A stretch of DNA of 64,000 nucleotides from Elusimicrobium sp. An273 (GCF_002159705.1 NZ_NFJD01000001.1:372001-436000); one strand, 5' to 3'. Counted from the first letter of the stretch, positions 16,343 to 26,110 are shown. Notes: generated by a model not told the origin, from the sequence alone. Numbers and translations are program-made.

Positions 16343-18274
16343 TTAAAAGAGTTCCGCCTGTTGAGCCTCCGGCTTTTCGGCTTTCGGCGCCTTCGGTTCC
16401 TCTTTTACCGGTTCCGGTTCTGCGGGCTGCGGCTGTGCGTCCTGCGAGGCCGCGGGTTTCAAGCCCAGTATTTCGTCAATTTCGGCGGCCTCCACTACTT
16501 CTTTTTCAAGCAGGGTTTCCACCAATTTATCAAATGCCGCGCGGTTTTTGGTGATAATGTCTTTCGCACGGGCATAGGACGACTTAATCAAATTCATAAT
16601 TTCTTCATCAATGGCGCGGGCCAATTCCGGCGAATAGGTGTGGTGGCGGGAGAGGTCTCTTCCCAAGAACACTTCGCCGTCGTCCCCCGTCGGCAGGGCA
16701 ATGGGGCCCAATTTGTCGCTCATGCCCAGCTCCATCACCATTTTGCGGGCATAGGCCATGGTTTTGTTCAAATCGTCGCTGGCGCCGGACGTAATTTCGC
16801 CAAACACAATTTCTTCGGCGGCGCGGCCGGCCAGGAGGATGCACAGCTTGTCCAACAGTTCCGACTTGCTGGTTAAAAATTTATCTTCCAGCGGCAGCTG
16901 CATCGTGTAGCCCAACGCTTGGCCGCGGGGAATGATGGTTACTTTATGCACCGGGTCGGAATGATTCGTCAGCCGGGCGACCACCGTGTGCCCCACTTCG
17001 TGCGCGGCGATAATGCGCTGTTCTTTGGGGGAAATGATGCGGCTTTTCTTCTGCGGGCCGGCAATCACGCGTTCCACCGCTTCGTCCATATCACTTTTGG
17101 TGACCGCGTCTTTATCGGCACGCGCGGCCAAAATGGCCGCTTCGTTGACGACGTTGGCCAAGTCCGCCCCTACAAAGCCGGGCGTTCCTTTGGCCACCAC
17201 TTTTAAGTCCACATCGGCGCCCAGTTTTACTTTTTTGGCGTGTACTTTTAAAATTTCTTCGCGCCCTTTTAAGTCCGGCGCGGGAACGGAAATATGACGG
17301 TCAAAACGGCCGGGGCGGATAAGCGCCGGATCCAGCACGTCCGGGCGGTTGGTGGAGGCCATTAAAATAATGCCTTGTTTGCTTTCAAAGCCGTCCAGTT
17401 CAATAAGCAGTTGGTTGAGTGTCTGCTCGCGTTCGTCGTGCCCGCCGCCGATGCCGGCAAAACGTCTTCTTCCGACGGCGTCCAGCTCGTCAATAAAAAT
17501 AATGGCGGGAGAATTCTTTTTGGCTTGGTCAAACAAGTCGCGCACGCGCGCCGCGCCCACGCCGACGAACATCTCCACAAATTCGGAAGCCGACGCGGAG
17601 AAGAACGCCACCCCCGCTTCGCCCGCAACGGCTTTGGCCAGCAGGGTTTTCCCCGTGCCGGGCGCGCCGTAGAGCAAAACGCCTTTGGGCAGTTTGCCGC
17701 CTAATTTTTGAAATTTTTTGGGGTTTTTAAGAAATTTAATAACGTCTTGCAGTTCTTCTTTGGCCTCGTCGCAGCCGGCTACGTCTTTAAACGTAACGGT
17801 CTGCTGGGAAGGATCCTGCATTTTGGCTTTGGAACGGGCAAAGTTCATGGCGCTGCGGCCGTCGTTTCGCTGCGGGCGCAGGAAGATGAACCACCACAAT
17901 CCGATCAACAGAAAAATCCACAGTACATTAAACAAAATGTTGCTTACCCAGCTGTTATCCGCTTCGGCTTTGTACTTGATATCCGCCGCCGACAGCTGGC
18001 TGACGAGTTCCGGGTCGTCCATGCGCACCGTTTTAAACGGGGCGAATTCGCCTTTTTCGTTTTTGTACATTCCGCTAATCACGCCGGGAGCAATCGTCAA
18101 ATCCGATACTTCCGAAGACGCTACTTTGTGTTTAAATTCGGAATAGTCCAGCTCCGTCTGCTTAACGCCCGGCTTGTTAAACAGCAGTACAGCCAGTATA
18201 AACACGGCGATCCAGCCTACAATCTGCCCCACGGAAACGATGCGGCGGTTATTCTGATTTTTGTTATTCTTCAT
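16343..18274 (-). CDS. ftsH: ATP-dependent zinc metalloprotease FtsH
   Basis: Membrane-anchored AAA+ protease for quality control and regulated proteolysis. The 643 residues have two N-terminal transmembrane segments ([15 protein letters not shown] and [19 protein letters not shown]) flanking a small periplasmic domain, Walker A GAPGTGKT, Walker [10 protein letters not shown], a second-region-of-homology stretch [18 protein letters not shown], and the zinc site HEVGH. The tail is rich in Glu, Pro and Ala. Its ATG overlaps the hpt stop (TAATG). The hpt-ftsH order is widespread in bacteria. Confidence 0.97.
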   Translation of the reverse strand: MKNNKNQNNRRIVSVGQIVGWIAVFILAVLLFNKPGVKQTELDYSEFKHKVASSEVSDLTIAPGVISGMYKNEKGEFAPFKTVRMDDPELVSQLSAADIKYKAEADNSWVSNILFNVLWIFLLIGLWWFIFLRPQRNDGRSAMNFARSKAKMQDPSQQTVTFKDVAGCDEAKEELQDVIKFLKNPKKFQKLGGKLPKGVLLYGAPGTGKTLLAKAVAGEAGVAFFSASASEFVEMFVGVGAARVRDLFDQAKKNSPAIIFIDELDAVGRRRFAGIGGGHDEREQTLNQLLIELDGFESKQGIILMASTNRPDVLDPALIRPGRFDRHISVPAPDLKGREEILKVHAKKVKLGADVDLKVVAKGTPGFVGADLANVVNEAAILAARADKDAVTKSDMDEAVERVIAGPQKKSRIISPKEQRIIAAHEVGHTVVARLTNHSDPVHKVTIIPRGQALGYTMQLPLEDKFLTSKSELLDKLCILLAGRAAEEIVFGEITSGASDDLNKTMAYARKMVMELGMSDKLGPIALPTGDDGEVFLGRDLSRHHTYSPELARAIDEEIMNLIKSSYARAKDIITKNRAAFDKLVETLLEKEVVEAAEIDEILGLKPAASQDAQPQPAEPEPVKEEPKAPKAEKPEAQQAELF

Positions 18275-18801
18275 TATTTTCTAAATACCCCTATATACGG
18301 CAGGTTGCGGTATAGTTCGTTGTAATCCAACCCGTAACCAATCACAAATTCATTCTCTACGGTAAAACCCACATATTTGGGATGTACGTCCACCTTGCGG
18401 TTGCACGGCTTATCCAGCAGGCAGCAGATTTCAATGCTGGCGGCGCCGCGGTTTTGCAGGTTGCCCAGCAAATAGTTCAGCGTCAGCCCCGTATCCACAA
18501 TGTCTTCCACGATAATCACGTGGCGGCCTTTGATGCTTTCGCGCAAATCCAACATGGTGCGCACCTGCCCGGTGCTGGAAGTGCCCGAGTAAGAAGACAG
18601 ACACATAAAATCCATATTGCAGTCCACGCTGATGTTTTTCATCAAATCGGAATAGAACAAAATGCATCCGCGCAAAATACCCACAAACAGCGGCAGTTTG
18701 CCGCGGTAATCGGCAGAAATTTGGCGGCCGAGTTCAGCCACCCGGTCGGCTAATTGTTGTTCAGAAAATAATACACGTTCCAAAATCGGATTTTCAGGCA
18801 T
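18274..18801 (-). CDS. hpt: hypoxanthine phosphoribosyltransferase
   Basis: Purine salvage enzyme converting hypoxanthine or guanine plus PRPP to IMP or GMP. The 175 residues show the family features: LPLFVGILRGCILFYSDL, SSYSGTSSTG, the PRPP-binding IIVEDIVDTGLTLNYLL, and the late FVIGYGLDYNE base-binding motif. GGAGG precedes the ATG. It is the first gene of the minus-strand series running down to the HAD phosphatase at 9471. Confidence 0.95.
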   Translation of the reverse strand: MPENPILERVLFSEQQLADRVAELGRQISADYRGKLPLFVGILRGCILFYSDLMKNISVDCNMDFMCLSSYSGTSSTGQVRTMLDLRESIKGRHVIIVEDIVDTGLTLNYLLGNLQNRGAASIEICCLLDKPCNRKVDVHPKYVGFTVENEFVIGYGLDYNELYRNLPYIGVFRK

Positions 18802-18878
18802 ATGCCCTCCAATAGAGAATATACATAAAGGATACCTTTTTTTGGTCTTGCTGTGAAGAGCAAATATCGATGCAAATG

Positions 18879-18901
18879 CCGCGTGAAAAACGCGGTTTTT
18901 T
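18879..18901 (+). terminator. orphan terminator-like hairpin
   Basis: 6-bp perfect stem with a GAAAA loop followed by TTTTTT. No gene ends here on the plus strand. Confidence 0.5.
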
Positions 18902-19106
18902 AATCGTCTCTCTCCCGGTGTGCAACTTAACCAGGAACGGCCCGTTTCCTTCCTCCGCGCCCGCCGACGCGCACGCCCTAAGCGCCGCGGCCCAAGTCCG
19001 AACGGGAATTTCGCTTACCCCAATGGATTTTCCGTTCCCGCCCTTTCACTCAGAGCCTAGATTGCACTGGGTCTTATGGCCCTGTTTTTTTGGGGGAAAA
19101 CTCTTT

Positions 19107-19112
19107 TAAAAT
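19107..19112 (+). promoter_or_regulatory. -10 box giving a leaderless start
   Basis: TAAAAT lies exactly 6 bases before the ATG at 19119, with no Shine-Dalgarno sequence. Transcription would be expected to begin at or next to the start codon. Confidence 0.5.
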
Positions 19113-19118
19113 AAAAAT

Positions 19119-20357
19119 ATGAAAAAATTTTCTGCCCTTTTACTGTCTGTCTTGTGCATGACCCCTTTCCTGGCCAATGCACGCCCACTTCGGCAAGTGT
19201 CCGACACGACCAGCCGGCAAGCGGCCATCTCCCGCGCGATCTTTCAACAGCAAAACGACTACAACAAACAGAAACAGGCCTCATCGGACGATTCCTTTGC
19301 ACAAGCCCAACAGGCCCTAAACCAGCTGATCCAGCAAAACAAAGAAACCGTATCGCTTTCTTGGGAAGATTTTATAGAAAAAAACAAGCAAGCCCAACAA
19401 CGCGCGCGGCAAGAGCTGCAAGAAACAGAGGAAGAACTAACCCAGGCGTTTTCCGATTCGAATGCTTCGTTTAAGTTTGAGGGAAAGAATACTCCCATAG
19501 ACTATGCAAAAATTTTATCCGGAATTAAACTCATCTATATCGGCGAATCTCATGGTAGTGAAGACGTTCCGCTTGAAGTCATGACCCTTTTGCGCACTGT
19601 ACGGCAGAACAACCCCAATGCCCGCATTCTGCTGGCTTCGGAATTTGCCCTTCGGCAAGAGGCAACCGATCCGTATATTAAAAAAGCAGGCACGGCAGAT
19701 CCCTGGAGAAAAAGCTATCCCGCCTTATTTCAGACCGCGGACGAGCTGAATATAGATCAATTGTCGCTGGATGATCAGATTTTTACGATTGATAAACAGA
19801 AAGACGGCTTTTACCTAGGCACCAAGATAGGCGCTTACGAAGTAACCGTTCCTGGCGGGCAAGACATCTCCGACAGTACGTTTCCCTACATGGTCTTGGC
19901 CACGCATTACAAGATACATGCTTCCACATGGGGCGTGGCGGAACGGAACAGACAGTGGGCGCGCTATATCAATGCGGTCAAGCCCTTTTATGATGTGATT
20001 GTGGTGCATTGCGGTATGGGGCACCTGATTGAAACTACTTCTACGGACTTGCTGGTTCAAATACATATGCCGCCGGCGGCCCTCTTTCTGTACTTCCCGA
20101 TGAAAGAACAATACTCCGAAGTGCTTAAAAAATATGCGGACATGTATGATTCCCATCTGCGCAAAGAAAACTTAATGGATCCCATGTTTATAACCGAAGA
20201 AACCGCCAAACTGTTGCGTGAGAAGACAGGCATGTCGCTGCAGGAGTGGAAGGACTTCAGCAAGCCGCTTTGGTTTATGTTTGAGTCAGAAGGGAAAAAT
20301 CCGAACTCTACGGTTCCGAAGGTCTCCCTCTCGGTTTACCTGCCTATTCTTCCGTAA
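19119..20357 (+). CDS. exported ChaN/TIKI-like protein
   Basis: Predicted secreted protein of 412 residues. It has a signal peptide ending near ANA, then a Gln-rich helical stretch (about residues 25-120) likely to form coiled coil. The core domain contains LIYIGESHGSEDVPLEVM, a later LATHYK region and HCGMGHL. The GE-x-H near the first strand and the GxGH near the end resemble the ChaN/TIKI superfamily of haem-binding or protease-like proteins, where such His and Glu residues act as ligands. That link is inferred from motifs only. It is monocistronic and ends at a strong terminator. An erythromycin-esterase-like relation was considered and is less likely. Confidence 0.6.
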   Translation: MKKFSALLLSVLCMTPFLANARPLRQVSDTTSRQAAISRAIFQQQNDYNKQKQASSDDSFAQAQQALNQLIQQNKETVSLSWEDFIEKNKQAQQRARQELQETEEELTQAFSDSNASFKFEGKNTPIDYAKILSGIKLIYIGESHGSEDVPLEVMTLLRTVRQNNPNARILLASEFALRQEATDPYIKKAGTADPWRKSYPALFQTADELNIDQLSLDDQIFTIDKQKDGFYLGTKIGAYEVTVPGGQDISDSTFPYMVLATHYKIHASTWGVAERNRQWARYINAVKPFYDVIVVHCGMGHLIETTSTDLLVQIHMPPAALFLYFPMKEQYSEVLKKYADMYDSHLRKENLMDPMFITEETAKLLREKTGMSLQEWKDFSKPLWFMFESEGKNPNSTVPKVSLSVYLPILP

Positions 20358-20383
20358 TACAAATCAATTTGCCTGCAAAAAAG

Positions 20384-20416
20384 AACCCCCGAAGCAAACC
20401 TCCGGGGGTTGTTTTT
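20384..20416. terminator. terminator after ChaN-like gene
   Basis: An 8-bp stem AACCCCCG / CGGGGGTT followed by GTTTTT, between convergent genes. Confidence 0.8.
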
Positions 20417-21206
20417 AGGATTTGTCGTTACAATAGAATTCCGGCTCTTTGCGGGCGCCGTATTTTAGCAGGAAGGCCGCTTGCGCCACCCCCTGCAACA
20501 GTTTATTAATGCCTCGGGCATGGTGCGGGCACACAGCCACGCAACGCATACAGCTGATGCAGCGGGAAGCGTCCGTTTGGGACGGGTTTTCAAGCGAAAT
20601 GGCCCCGGTGGGGCACGCTTGGGCGCAAACGCCGCACTTTACGCAGGCCGATGAAGCCGACGGCTGAAACGGAATTTTAGGATACGCTTGATAAGGCCGC
20701 TTGCCCTTAACGGAGGGAACCGTCAGTTCCTGCGCATCCGCCTGCCGGAGGTATTGCTGCACGCGCTTTGCAAACGCCGCCAACAGGGATGCGTCTTTTT
20801 CATCCGGGCGTCCTTTGGCTACGCGGGGCATTAACGAATGCTGCGCCACCGGCGCCGCCGCCGCAACGGGCACAAACCCGCCCGCCAAGGCAATATCCTG
20901 CATTTCCAGCAAAGCGTCGTCATAATCCCGGTTTCCGTACACCGCCAGCACAACGGCCGGGGTGTGGTTCCCTTTCAGGTGCGAAAGCCGCCGCGCCGCC
21001 GCCGCGGGGATCCGCCCGCCGTATACGGGCGCGGCAAACACTACGAGTTCGCTCGGGCCGAAAGAAAGCGAAACGTCCTCTGCAGAAAAGGGGGTAATGT
21101 CCACCTTTTTTACCGGGGCGCCAAACGCGTCCGTAAACAGATCCGCCGTTTTTTGGGTAAGCCCCGTGGCGCTAAAACACACACACGTAATCCGGTCTAT
21201 TTGCAT
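20415..21206 (-). CDS. EFR1-type flavodoxin-ferredoxin fusion
   Basis: Electron-transfer protein of 263 residues joining an N-terminal flavodoxin-like domain (SATGLTQKTADLF phosphate loop, FAAPVYGGRIP) to a C-terminal domain with two [4Fe-4S] motifs (CVKCGVCAQACPTGAI and CISCMRCVAVCP). This is the EFR1 family layout, frequent in anaerobes. The ATG lies 3 bases after the mutL stop, so it is co-transcribed with mutS-mutL, although a link to mismatch repair is not expected. The redox partner is unknown. Confidence 0.88.
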   Translation of the reverse strand: MQIDRITCVCFSATGLTQKTADLFTDAFGAPVKKVDITPFSAEDVSLSFGPSELVVFAAPVYGGRIPAAAARRLSHLKGNHTPAVVLAVYGNRDYDDALLEMQDIALAGGFVPVAAAAPVAQHSLMPRVAKGRPDEKDASLLAAFAKRVQQYLRQADAQELTVPSVKGKRPYQAYPKIPFQPSASSACVKCGVCAQACPTGAISLENPSQTDASRCISCMRCVAVCPHHARGINKLLQGVAQAAFLLKYGARKEPEFYCNDKS

Positions 21207-21209
21207 GTC

Positions 21210-23078
21210 TTATCTCCCGAATAATTTATCCAACTGTTTCATATCCACCTGCGCAATGCAGGGCCTGCCGTGCGGGCAGTGCATGCCGTCTTTGCACTTT
21301 TTCATATTTTCAAGCAAGCCTTCCGCCTCTGCCGGCGAAATAGCGTCGTGCGCCTTGATGGCTTTTTTGCAGGCCAGCATGGCCACCATATTGCGTTTGA
21401 GCGTTTCGGTGGATTTGGACGGGTCGCCCACCACTTGCGAAAGTGATACGATAAATTCTTTCATATCGTCTTCTTTAAAGCGAATCATATGCGGCATGGT
21501 GCGCACCAGCACGGTGCGGGCTGAAAAAGGCTCCACTTCAAAACCGGCCGTTTTGAGCCAAGCCGCCCACGAAAGCAAAGTCTCCGCGTTGGAAGGCGGC
21601 AAATCCACATGCACCGGGAAAAGGAGCTTTTGCACTTTCACGCCCCGCCGTTCAAACGCGTCCAGATAATGTTCAAACAGCACGCGTTCCTGCGCGGCGT
21701 GCTGGTCTATTACCACCAATCCCTGCGGATTTTCAAACAGCAGATAACTCCGCTGCAATTGCCCCAAATAGTGATAGGGCCCCTGATACCACGAAGGCGT
21801 TTCCTCCGGCAGGGAAGCGCGCGGCGCGGGAGCGGACGGGGAAGGAACATCCGTGCCCGACGGTTCGCCTTCCGGGCGAGCGATATATTCGGCGGGGTCT
21901 TCCGTCTCTTTTATCACAAAATGCGGCTTGGGCGAAAAGGCCTGCGCCGGCCGGGCGGCGCACGCCGCGGCAAAGGTTTCCATGGGCGTTGGAGCCGCCG
22001 GGGACAAAAGCTTTTGGGCCGCCTCCTGCGCGGCAGGCGGCAGCGTCATTTGCGGTGCTTCCAGCCGTACGTCCACCGGGCGGGATTGTCCAAAAATCAC
22101 TTCCCCCGCGTCGTTCATAATCCGGCCGAACACTCTGTTTTCGTTTTCAAAGCGAATGTCCCGCTTTTGCGGGTGGATGTTGACGTCAAAATCCGCCGGA
22201 TTAAGCGTCATATAGACCAAAAACGCCGGGTGGCGGTCTTTGGGGCGGACGTTTTGATAGGCTTTGTAAATAGCCTGCTGAACCGTTTTGGAATCTATCG
22301 GGCGGCGGTTGACGAAAATATACTGCATATCGCGCACGGTTACCAATTTATCCGCCGGCGAGAGGAACAAATTTAGTTTTCCTTCGTCAAACGCTTTAAA
22401 CAGCAAAGACCCCGCCACTTCTTCGCCCAAAATCGCTTTGGCGCGGGCAATCACGGCCTGTTCAAACGGGCCGGATTGGGCGGGCAAATCGTACACGGTG
22501 CGGCCGTTCACGTGCACCCGGTACGCCACTTTTAAATTGGCCAAGGCGCTTTCTTCAATTACTTTTAGCAGGCAGGCGCGTTCGTATGAATCGCTTTTTA
22601 AAAATTTAAGCCGGGCCGGCACGTTATAAAACAAATCGCGTATTTCCACCGTGGTGCCTTTGATGGCCGGGGCCGGACTTTTGGAAAATACTTTCCCCGC
22701 GTGCAGTTCCAAGCGGTGCCCGGCGCCTTCGCCGGTGCAGCTGGTAAGCGTCATGCGCGAAACCGCCGCCACGGAATACAGCGCTTCCCCGCGAAAACCG
22801 AACGTCTGCAAGGTGGTCAAATCGTCAAACGAGCGGATTTTGCTCGTAGCGTGGCGCAGTACGCTTTGCTCCAGGTCTTCTTCGTCCATTCCGCAGCCGT
22901 TGTCGTTAATGCGGATGAGCTCGCGCCCGGCGCCTTCTATATCGATGTTAATGCTTGTGGCGCCCGCGTCCACCGCGTTTTCCAGCAATTCTTTCAGCAC
23001 GCCCGCCGGGCGTTCAATCACTTCGCCCGCGGCGATTTTGCCTGCCGTTTTTTCGTCCAATACGCGTATGTTACTCAT
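21210..23078 (-). CDS. mutL: DNA mismatch repair protein MutL (endonuclease type)
   Basis: Mismatch repair matchmaker and nicking enzyme. The 622 residues have the GHKL ATPase motifs near the start (KELLENAVDAGAT, NDNGCGM, GFRGEAL) and a C-terminal domain carrying the endonuclease motifs DQHAAQERVLFE, an ACKKAIKAHD stretch, CPHGRP and a terminal FGR. These predict a strand-nicking MutL, as in bacteria lacking MutH. The gene begins inside the last codons of mutS (8-base overlap). Confidence 0.96.
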   Translation of the reverse strand: MSNIRVLDEKTAGKIAAGEVIERPAGVLKELLENAVDAGATSINIDIEGAGRELIRINDNGCGMDEEDLEQSVLRHATSKIRSFDDLTTLQTFGFRGEALYSVAAVSRMTLTSCTGEGAGHRLELHAGKVFSKSPAPAIKGTTVEIRDLFYNVPARLKFLKSDSYERACLLKVIEESALANLKVAYRVHVNGRTVYDLPAQSGPFEQAVIARAKAILGEEVAGSLLFKAFDEGKLNLFLSPADKLVTVRDMQYIFVNRRPIDSKTVQQAIYKAYQNVRPKDRHPAFLVYMTLNPADFDVNIHPQKRDIRFENENRVFGRIMNDAGEVIFGQSRPVDVRLEAPQMTLPPAAQEAAQKLLSPAAPTPMETFAAACAARPAQAFSPKPHFVIKETEDPAEYIARPEGEPSGTDVPSPSAPAPRASLPEETPSWYQGPYHYLGQLQRSYLLFENPQGLVVIDQHAAQERVLFEHYLDAFERRGVKVQKLLFPVHVDLPPSNAETLLSWAAWLKTAGFEVEPFSARTVLVRTMPHMIRFKEDDMKEFIVSLSQVVGDPSKSTETLKRNMVAMLACKKAIKAHDAISPAEAEGLLENMKKCKDGMHCPHGRPCIAQVDMKQLDKLFGR

Positions 23079-25635
23079 TGATTCGTTTCTTCCATTCGCA
23101 AATTAACTGCAGCGCCGCCAGCGGCGTAAGTTTGTCTGGGTCGGCCATTTTGATTTCTTCCACAATCGGCGAGGAGAACAAGTCCTTTACCATATCCTGC
23201 TCCTTGGCCGATATTTTGGCCCCTTTCTTGGCTTCCAAATCTTTCAGCACTTTTTTGGCGCGCAGCGTGCACGCCGCCGGCAAACCGGCGATTTCGGCCA
23301 CGTGAATGCCGTAAGAACGGTCAGCCGGGCCGGGCAAAATTTGATACAAAAACGCCAGCCGGCTGGCGCCGCAAGCGTCTTTATATTCCTTGGCTTCCAC
23401 GTGGTAGTTGCGCACGCTTTCGTATTTGTTTTCCAAATCCACCAATTCAAAATAATGCGTGGCAAACAGCACCTTGGGGCCGCCGTGCGGCTGGTATAAA
23501 TACTCCACAATCGCCCACGCAATGGAAATGCCGTCAAAGGTGGAAGTGCCGCGGCCCACTTCGTCCAGCAAAATCAGGCTGCGCGGCGTTTTGGACGCCA
23601 AAATATGCGCAGTTTCGTTCATTTCCACCATAAAAGTGGAGTTGCCGCGGCTTAACGCGTCGTGCGCGCCGATGCGCGTCATAATTTTATCCACAATCCC
23701 TACTCTAGCCGACGAAGCCGGCACAAAACTGCCCATTTGCGCCAAAATCACCAAAATGGCGGTTTGTTTTAAAAACACGCTTTTGCCACCCATATTGGGG
23801 CCGGTAATCAGCATAATTTGGTTTTGCGGCGTGCCGATATCCAAGCTGTTGGGCACGAAACTGCCGGCAGGCAGGGTAGCTTCCACCAGCGGGTGGCGGC
23901 CGTTTTGGTAGTGCAGTTCGGTACTGTTGTCCACCACGGGCTTTACCCAGCCGCCCTGCAACGCGCACAGCGCCAGCGATACATACACGTCCAGCTCCGA
24001 AACAATGTGGGCAAAGTCTTTTAAATTATTAATCTGCGCCGCCAGCGTTTTGCGAACGGCATCAAACAAGGCGCTTTCCAAGCGCAGGATTTTTTGCTCG
24101 GCATTTAAAATTTTGTCTTCCAGTTCTTTGAGTTCTTCGGTAATAAACCGTTCCGCATTGACTAGCGTCTGCTTGCGCACGTAGGAATAAGGCACCTTAT
24201 CAATGTGGGATTTGGTCACTTCAAAATAATAGCCGAAAACGGAGTTATACCCCACTTTCATCGTGGAAATTCCCGTTTTTTCGCGCTCGCGGGCGCAGAT
24301 TTCTTCCATGCTTTTGCTGCCGTTGGACTTAAGCGAGCGCAGTTCATCCAGCTCGGCGTTGTAGCCCCGGCGGATGACGTGCCCGTCCGATAGGCGAAGC
24401 GGCGGGTTTTCGTCAATGGCGTCGTACAAAACCCGCGCCATATTTTGAAGCACCGGCAAAATTTCGGTAAATTTGGCCTGCAAATGCGGGGCAATGGCCG
24501 CCCCGTAGGTTTCAAACCAGCGGGCGATCGGGTCTACGTTTAATAAAGACTGCCTCAACCCCGACAAATCCCGCGGCGACGCCGTGCCGGTAGCGGTGCG
24601 CGTCATGATGCGTTCAATGTCGGAAATGTTTTCCAGCAAAGCCGTCAAATCGGCCACGGCCGCCGGGTTTTTGGCAAAGCCTTCCACGCAATCCTGCCGC
24701 TGGGCAATTTCCCCCGGATCCATCAGCGGGTGCAAAATCCATTCTTTTAATTTGCGGCTTCCTACCGCCGTTTTGGTTTTGTCCAACAGGGCCCACAGGC
24801 TGCCTTTGCGCCCCCCTTCCTGGCTTTTGACCAGCTCCAAAGACGCTACGGCGTTTTCGTCAATCTGCAAACATTCTTTCAGTTCCCGGTACGACGGAAT
24901 CAAAACCGTTTTAAAGCTGGGCTCGGTAACGTTTAAATAGTCCATCGTCTGCAGGGCGCAGGCAAGAGCCTTGCGCTTGTTGCCCCATGCGCTTAAAGAA
25001 GGCCAATTGTCCGGCAGAGTGTAATCCCCGTCAAACGCGGGGCGTTCGGTAAGCGTCAGGTTGCCCGGAAGCACCACTTTTGTTTTCAGCAGGGCCAAGC
25101 TGTCTTTGTCTCCGATAATTTCCGAAGGGTTAATTGCCGCCAGCGCCGCCGCCAAGTTGGTTAGAGTGGGGTCTTTGTCGTTTTGATTGATCCAAAACTC
25201 GCCGGTAGACACCTCCACGCACGACAGCGCCCACCCGTTTGCCCCGGCGCTCAGCGCCACCAAATAGTTGGACTGGTTGGCGTCCAGAAGCGTATCTTCC
25301 ATCAGCGTGCCGGGCGTAATGACGCGAATGACTTTGCGTTCAAACAATTTGGTATTTTTGTCCATTACCGAGCTGGTCTGCTCGCAGATACCAATCTTCT
25401 TCCCGGCGTTGAGAAGCCGTACAATGTAGTTGTTTGCCGCGTGGTAGGGAATGCCGCACATGGGCGTGCCGTTGCGCGCGGTGAGCGTGAGCCCCAACAA
25501 CGCGCTTACTTCGCGGGCCTGCTCGTCAAACATTTCGTAAAAATCGCCTAACCGGAAGAACAAAACAATCCCCGGGTATTGGGCCCGGATGTCGTAGTAT
25601 TGTTTCATTAAAGGGGTGGTTGTGGTCTTTGGCAT
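23071..25635 (-). CDS. mutS: DNA mismatch recognition protein MutS
   Basis: Recognises base mismatches and small loops. The 854 residues show the N-terminal FRLGDFYEMF with the Phe-x-Glu that stacks on the mismatch, the central clamp and lever, Walker A TGPNMGGKS, Walker B LLDEVGRGTSTFDG and ATHYFELVDL. The length is typical of MutS1. There is no Shine-Dalgarno sequence; a TAAAAT box ends 6 bases before the ATG, so the mRNA is probably leaderless. It heads the mutS-mutL-EFR1 series. Confidence 0.96.
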   Translation of the reverse strand: MPKTTTTPLMKQYYDIRAQYPGIVLFFRLGDFYEMFDEQAREVSALLGLTLTARNGTPMCGIPYHAANNYIVRLLNAGKKIGICEQTSSVMDKNTKLFERKVIRVITPGTLMEDTLLDANQSNYLVALSAGANGWALSCVEVSTGEFWINQNDKDPTLTNLAAALAAINPSEIIGDKDSLALLKTKVVLPGNLTLTERPAFDGDYTLPDNWPSLSAWGNKRKALACALQTMDYLNVTEPSFKTVLIPSYRELKECLQIDENAVASLELVKSQEGGRKGSLWALLDKTKTAVGSRKLKEWILHPLMDPGEIAQRQDCVEGFAKNPAAVADLTALLENISDIERIMTRTATGTASPRDLSGLRQSLLNVDPIARWFETYGAAIAPHLQAKFTEILPVLQNMARVLYDAIDENPPLRLSDGHVIRRGYNAELDELRSLKSNGSKSMEEICAREREKTGISTMKVGYNSVFGYYFEVTKSHIDKVPYSYVRKQTLVNAERFITEELKELEDKILNAEQKILRLESALFDAVRKTLAAQINNLKDFAHIVSELDVYVSLALCALQGGWVKPVVDNSTELHYQNGRHPLVEATLPAGSFVPNSLDIGTPQNQIMLITGPNMGGKSVFLKQTAILVILAQMGSFVPASSARVGIVDKIMTRIGAHDALSRGNSTFMVEMNETAHILASKTPRSLILLDEVGRGTSTFDGISIAWAIVEYLYQPHGGPKVLFATHYFELVDLENKYESVRNYHVEAKEYKDACGASRLAFLYQILPGPADRSYGIHVAEIAGLPAACTLRAKKVLKDLEAKKGAKISAKEQDMVKDLFSSPIVEEIKMADPDKLTPLAALQLICEWKKRINE

Positions 25636-25641
25636 AGTGAT

Positions 25642-25647
25642 ATTTTA
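25642..25647 (-). promoter_or_regulatory. -10 box of mutS giving a leaderless start
   Basis: TAAAAT on the minus strand, separated from the mutS ATG by exactly 6 bases (ATCACT). No ribosome binding site lies between them. Confidence 0.5.
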
Positions 25648-25716
25648 GCAATTTTACGGACTTATTGCCCGACGGCAGACCGCGGCGTTGGCCGCCGCAG
25701 GGGGCTAGTAAAGCGG

Positions 25717-25745
25717 ATGACAGGAAATAATTTTTTTGTTATAAT
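25717..25745 (+). promoter_or_regulatory. promoter of tRNA-Tyr
   Basis: ATGACA (25717-25722) and TATAAT (25740-25745) with a 17-base spacer. The transcript would run through a GC-rich leader hairpin before the tRNA. Confidence 0.7.
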
Positions 25746-25819
25746 ATTTGTACCTAGTTGTTTAAGTAATAACTAAGGCCCGGGGGCTTCTGGTTCCCGG
25801 CGTTTTTAACGGTTTGTTT

Positions 25820-25906
25820 GGTAGGATGGCTGAGCGGTCAAAAGCAACGGTCTGTAAAACCGTCGGGCTACGCCCTACATAGGTTCGAATCCTATTCCTA
25901 CCACCA
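25820..25906 (+). tRNA. tRNA-Tyr (anticodon GTA)
   Basis: 87-nt class II tRNA with CCA encoded. Acceptor stem GGTAGGA / TCCTACC, anticodon loop containing CTGTAAA with GTA, a long variable arm, and T-loop GGTTCGAATCC. All arms fold. A terminator follows 6 bases later. Confidence 0.95.
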
Positions 25907-25912
25907 TTTAAC

Positions 25913-25946
25913 CCCGCGGGTGCCTTTGGCAAACGCGGGTTTTTTA
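25913..25946 (+). terminator. terminator after tRNA-Tyr
   Basis: CCCGCG / CGCGGG stem with a 15-nt loop followed by seven T. A near copy occurs at 26116-26149. Confidence 0.8.
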
Positions 25947-25952
25947 TAGGCA

Positions 25953-26110
25953 GGTAGGAAAGCAGGCCAACTGCTTGGCCTGCGCTAGGATTCGAAAGGC
26001 GCAGCGATGTTTGGGTTTGCGCCTGCAAGCGCGCAAGGCCCAAACCGCGAGCCCGGCCTGCAGGAATTTTCCGTCAGGAAAATTACCGGAAGGCGAATCC
26101 CCTACCACCA
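25953..26110 (+). other. structured tRNA-like element downstream of tRNA-Tyr
   Basis: 158 bases that begin GGTAGG and end CCTACCACCA, like the tRNA-Tyr acceptor stem. Inside, four further helices can be read: GCAGGCCAA / TTGGCCTGC (9 bp, 25962-25983), GGATTCG / CGAATCC (25988-25994 with 26094-26100), a 14-bp stem with one bulge (26009-26045) and AATTTTCC / GGAAAATT (26065-26084). The two enclosing 3' strands are adjacent, as the T-arm and acceptor strands are in a tRNA. It is followed by a near copy of the tRNA-Tyr terminator. It may be an expanded tRNA pseudogene or a small structured RNA; no known RNA family was recognised. Confidence 0.55.

Larger units (their letters stand above)
18802..19118. 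other. intergenic region between divergent hpt and ChaN-like gene
   Basis: 317 bases without a credible gene. A hairpin CCGCGT / ACGCGG (18879-18895) followed by six T looks like a plus-strand terminator, but there is no plus-strand gene before it, so it may end a short RNA. The right edge holds the -10 box of the next gene. A 79-codon open frame here has no coding character. Confidence 0.5.

Noticed and set aside
18870-19109. 79-codon plus-strand frame between hpt and the ChaN-like gene
   Set aside because: No ribosome site, starts at a terminator hairpin, Pro/Phe-rich with no family character.
25762-26043. 93-codon minus-strand frame across the tRNA-Tyr region
   Set aside because: It is the antisense reading of the tRNA and contains the familiar false peptide NRIRTYVGRSP produced by tRNA genes.
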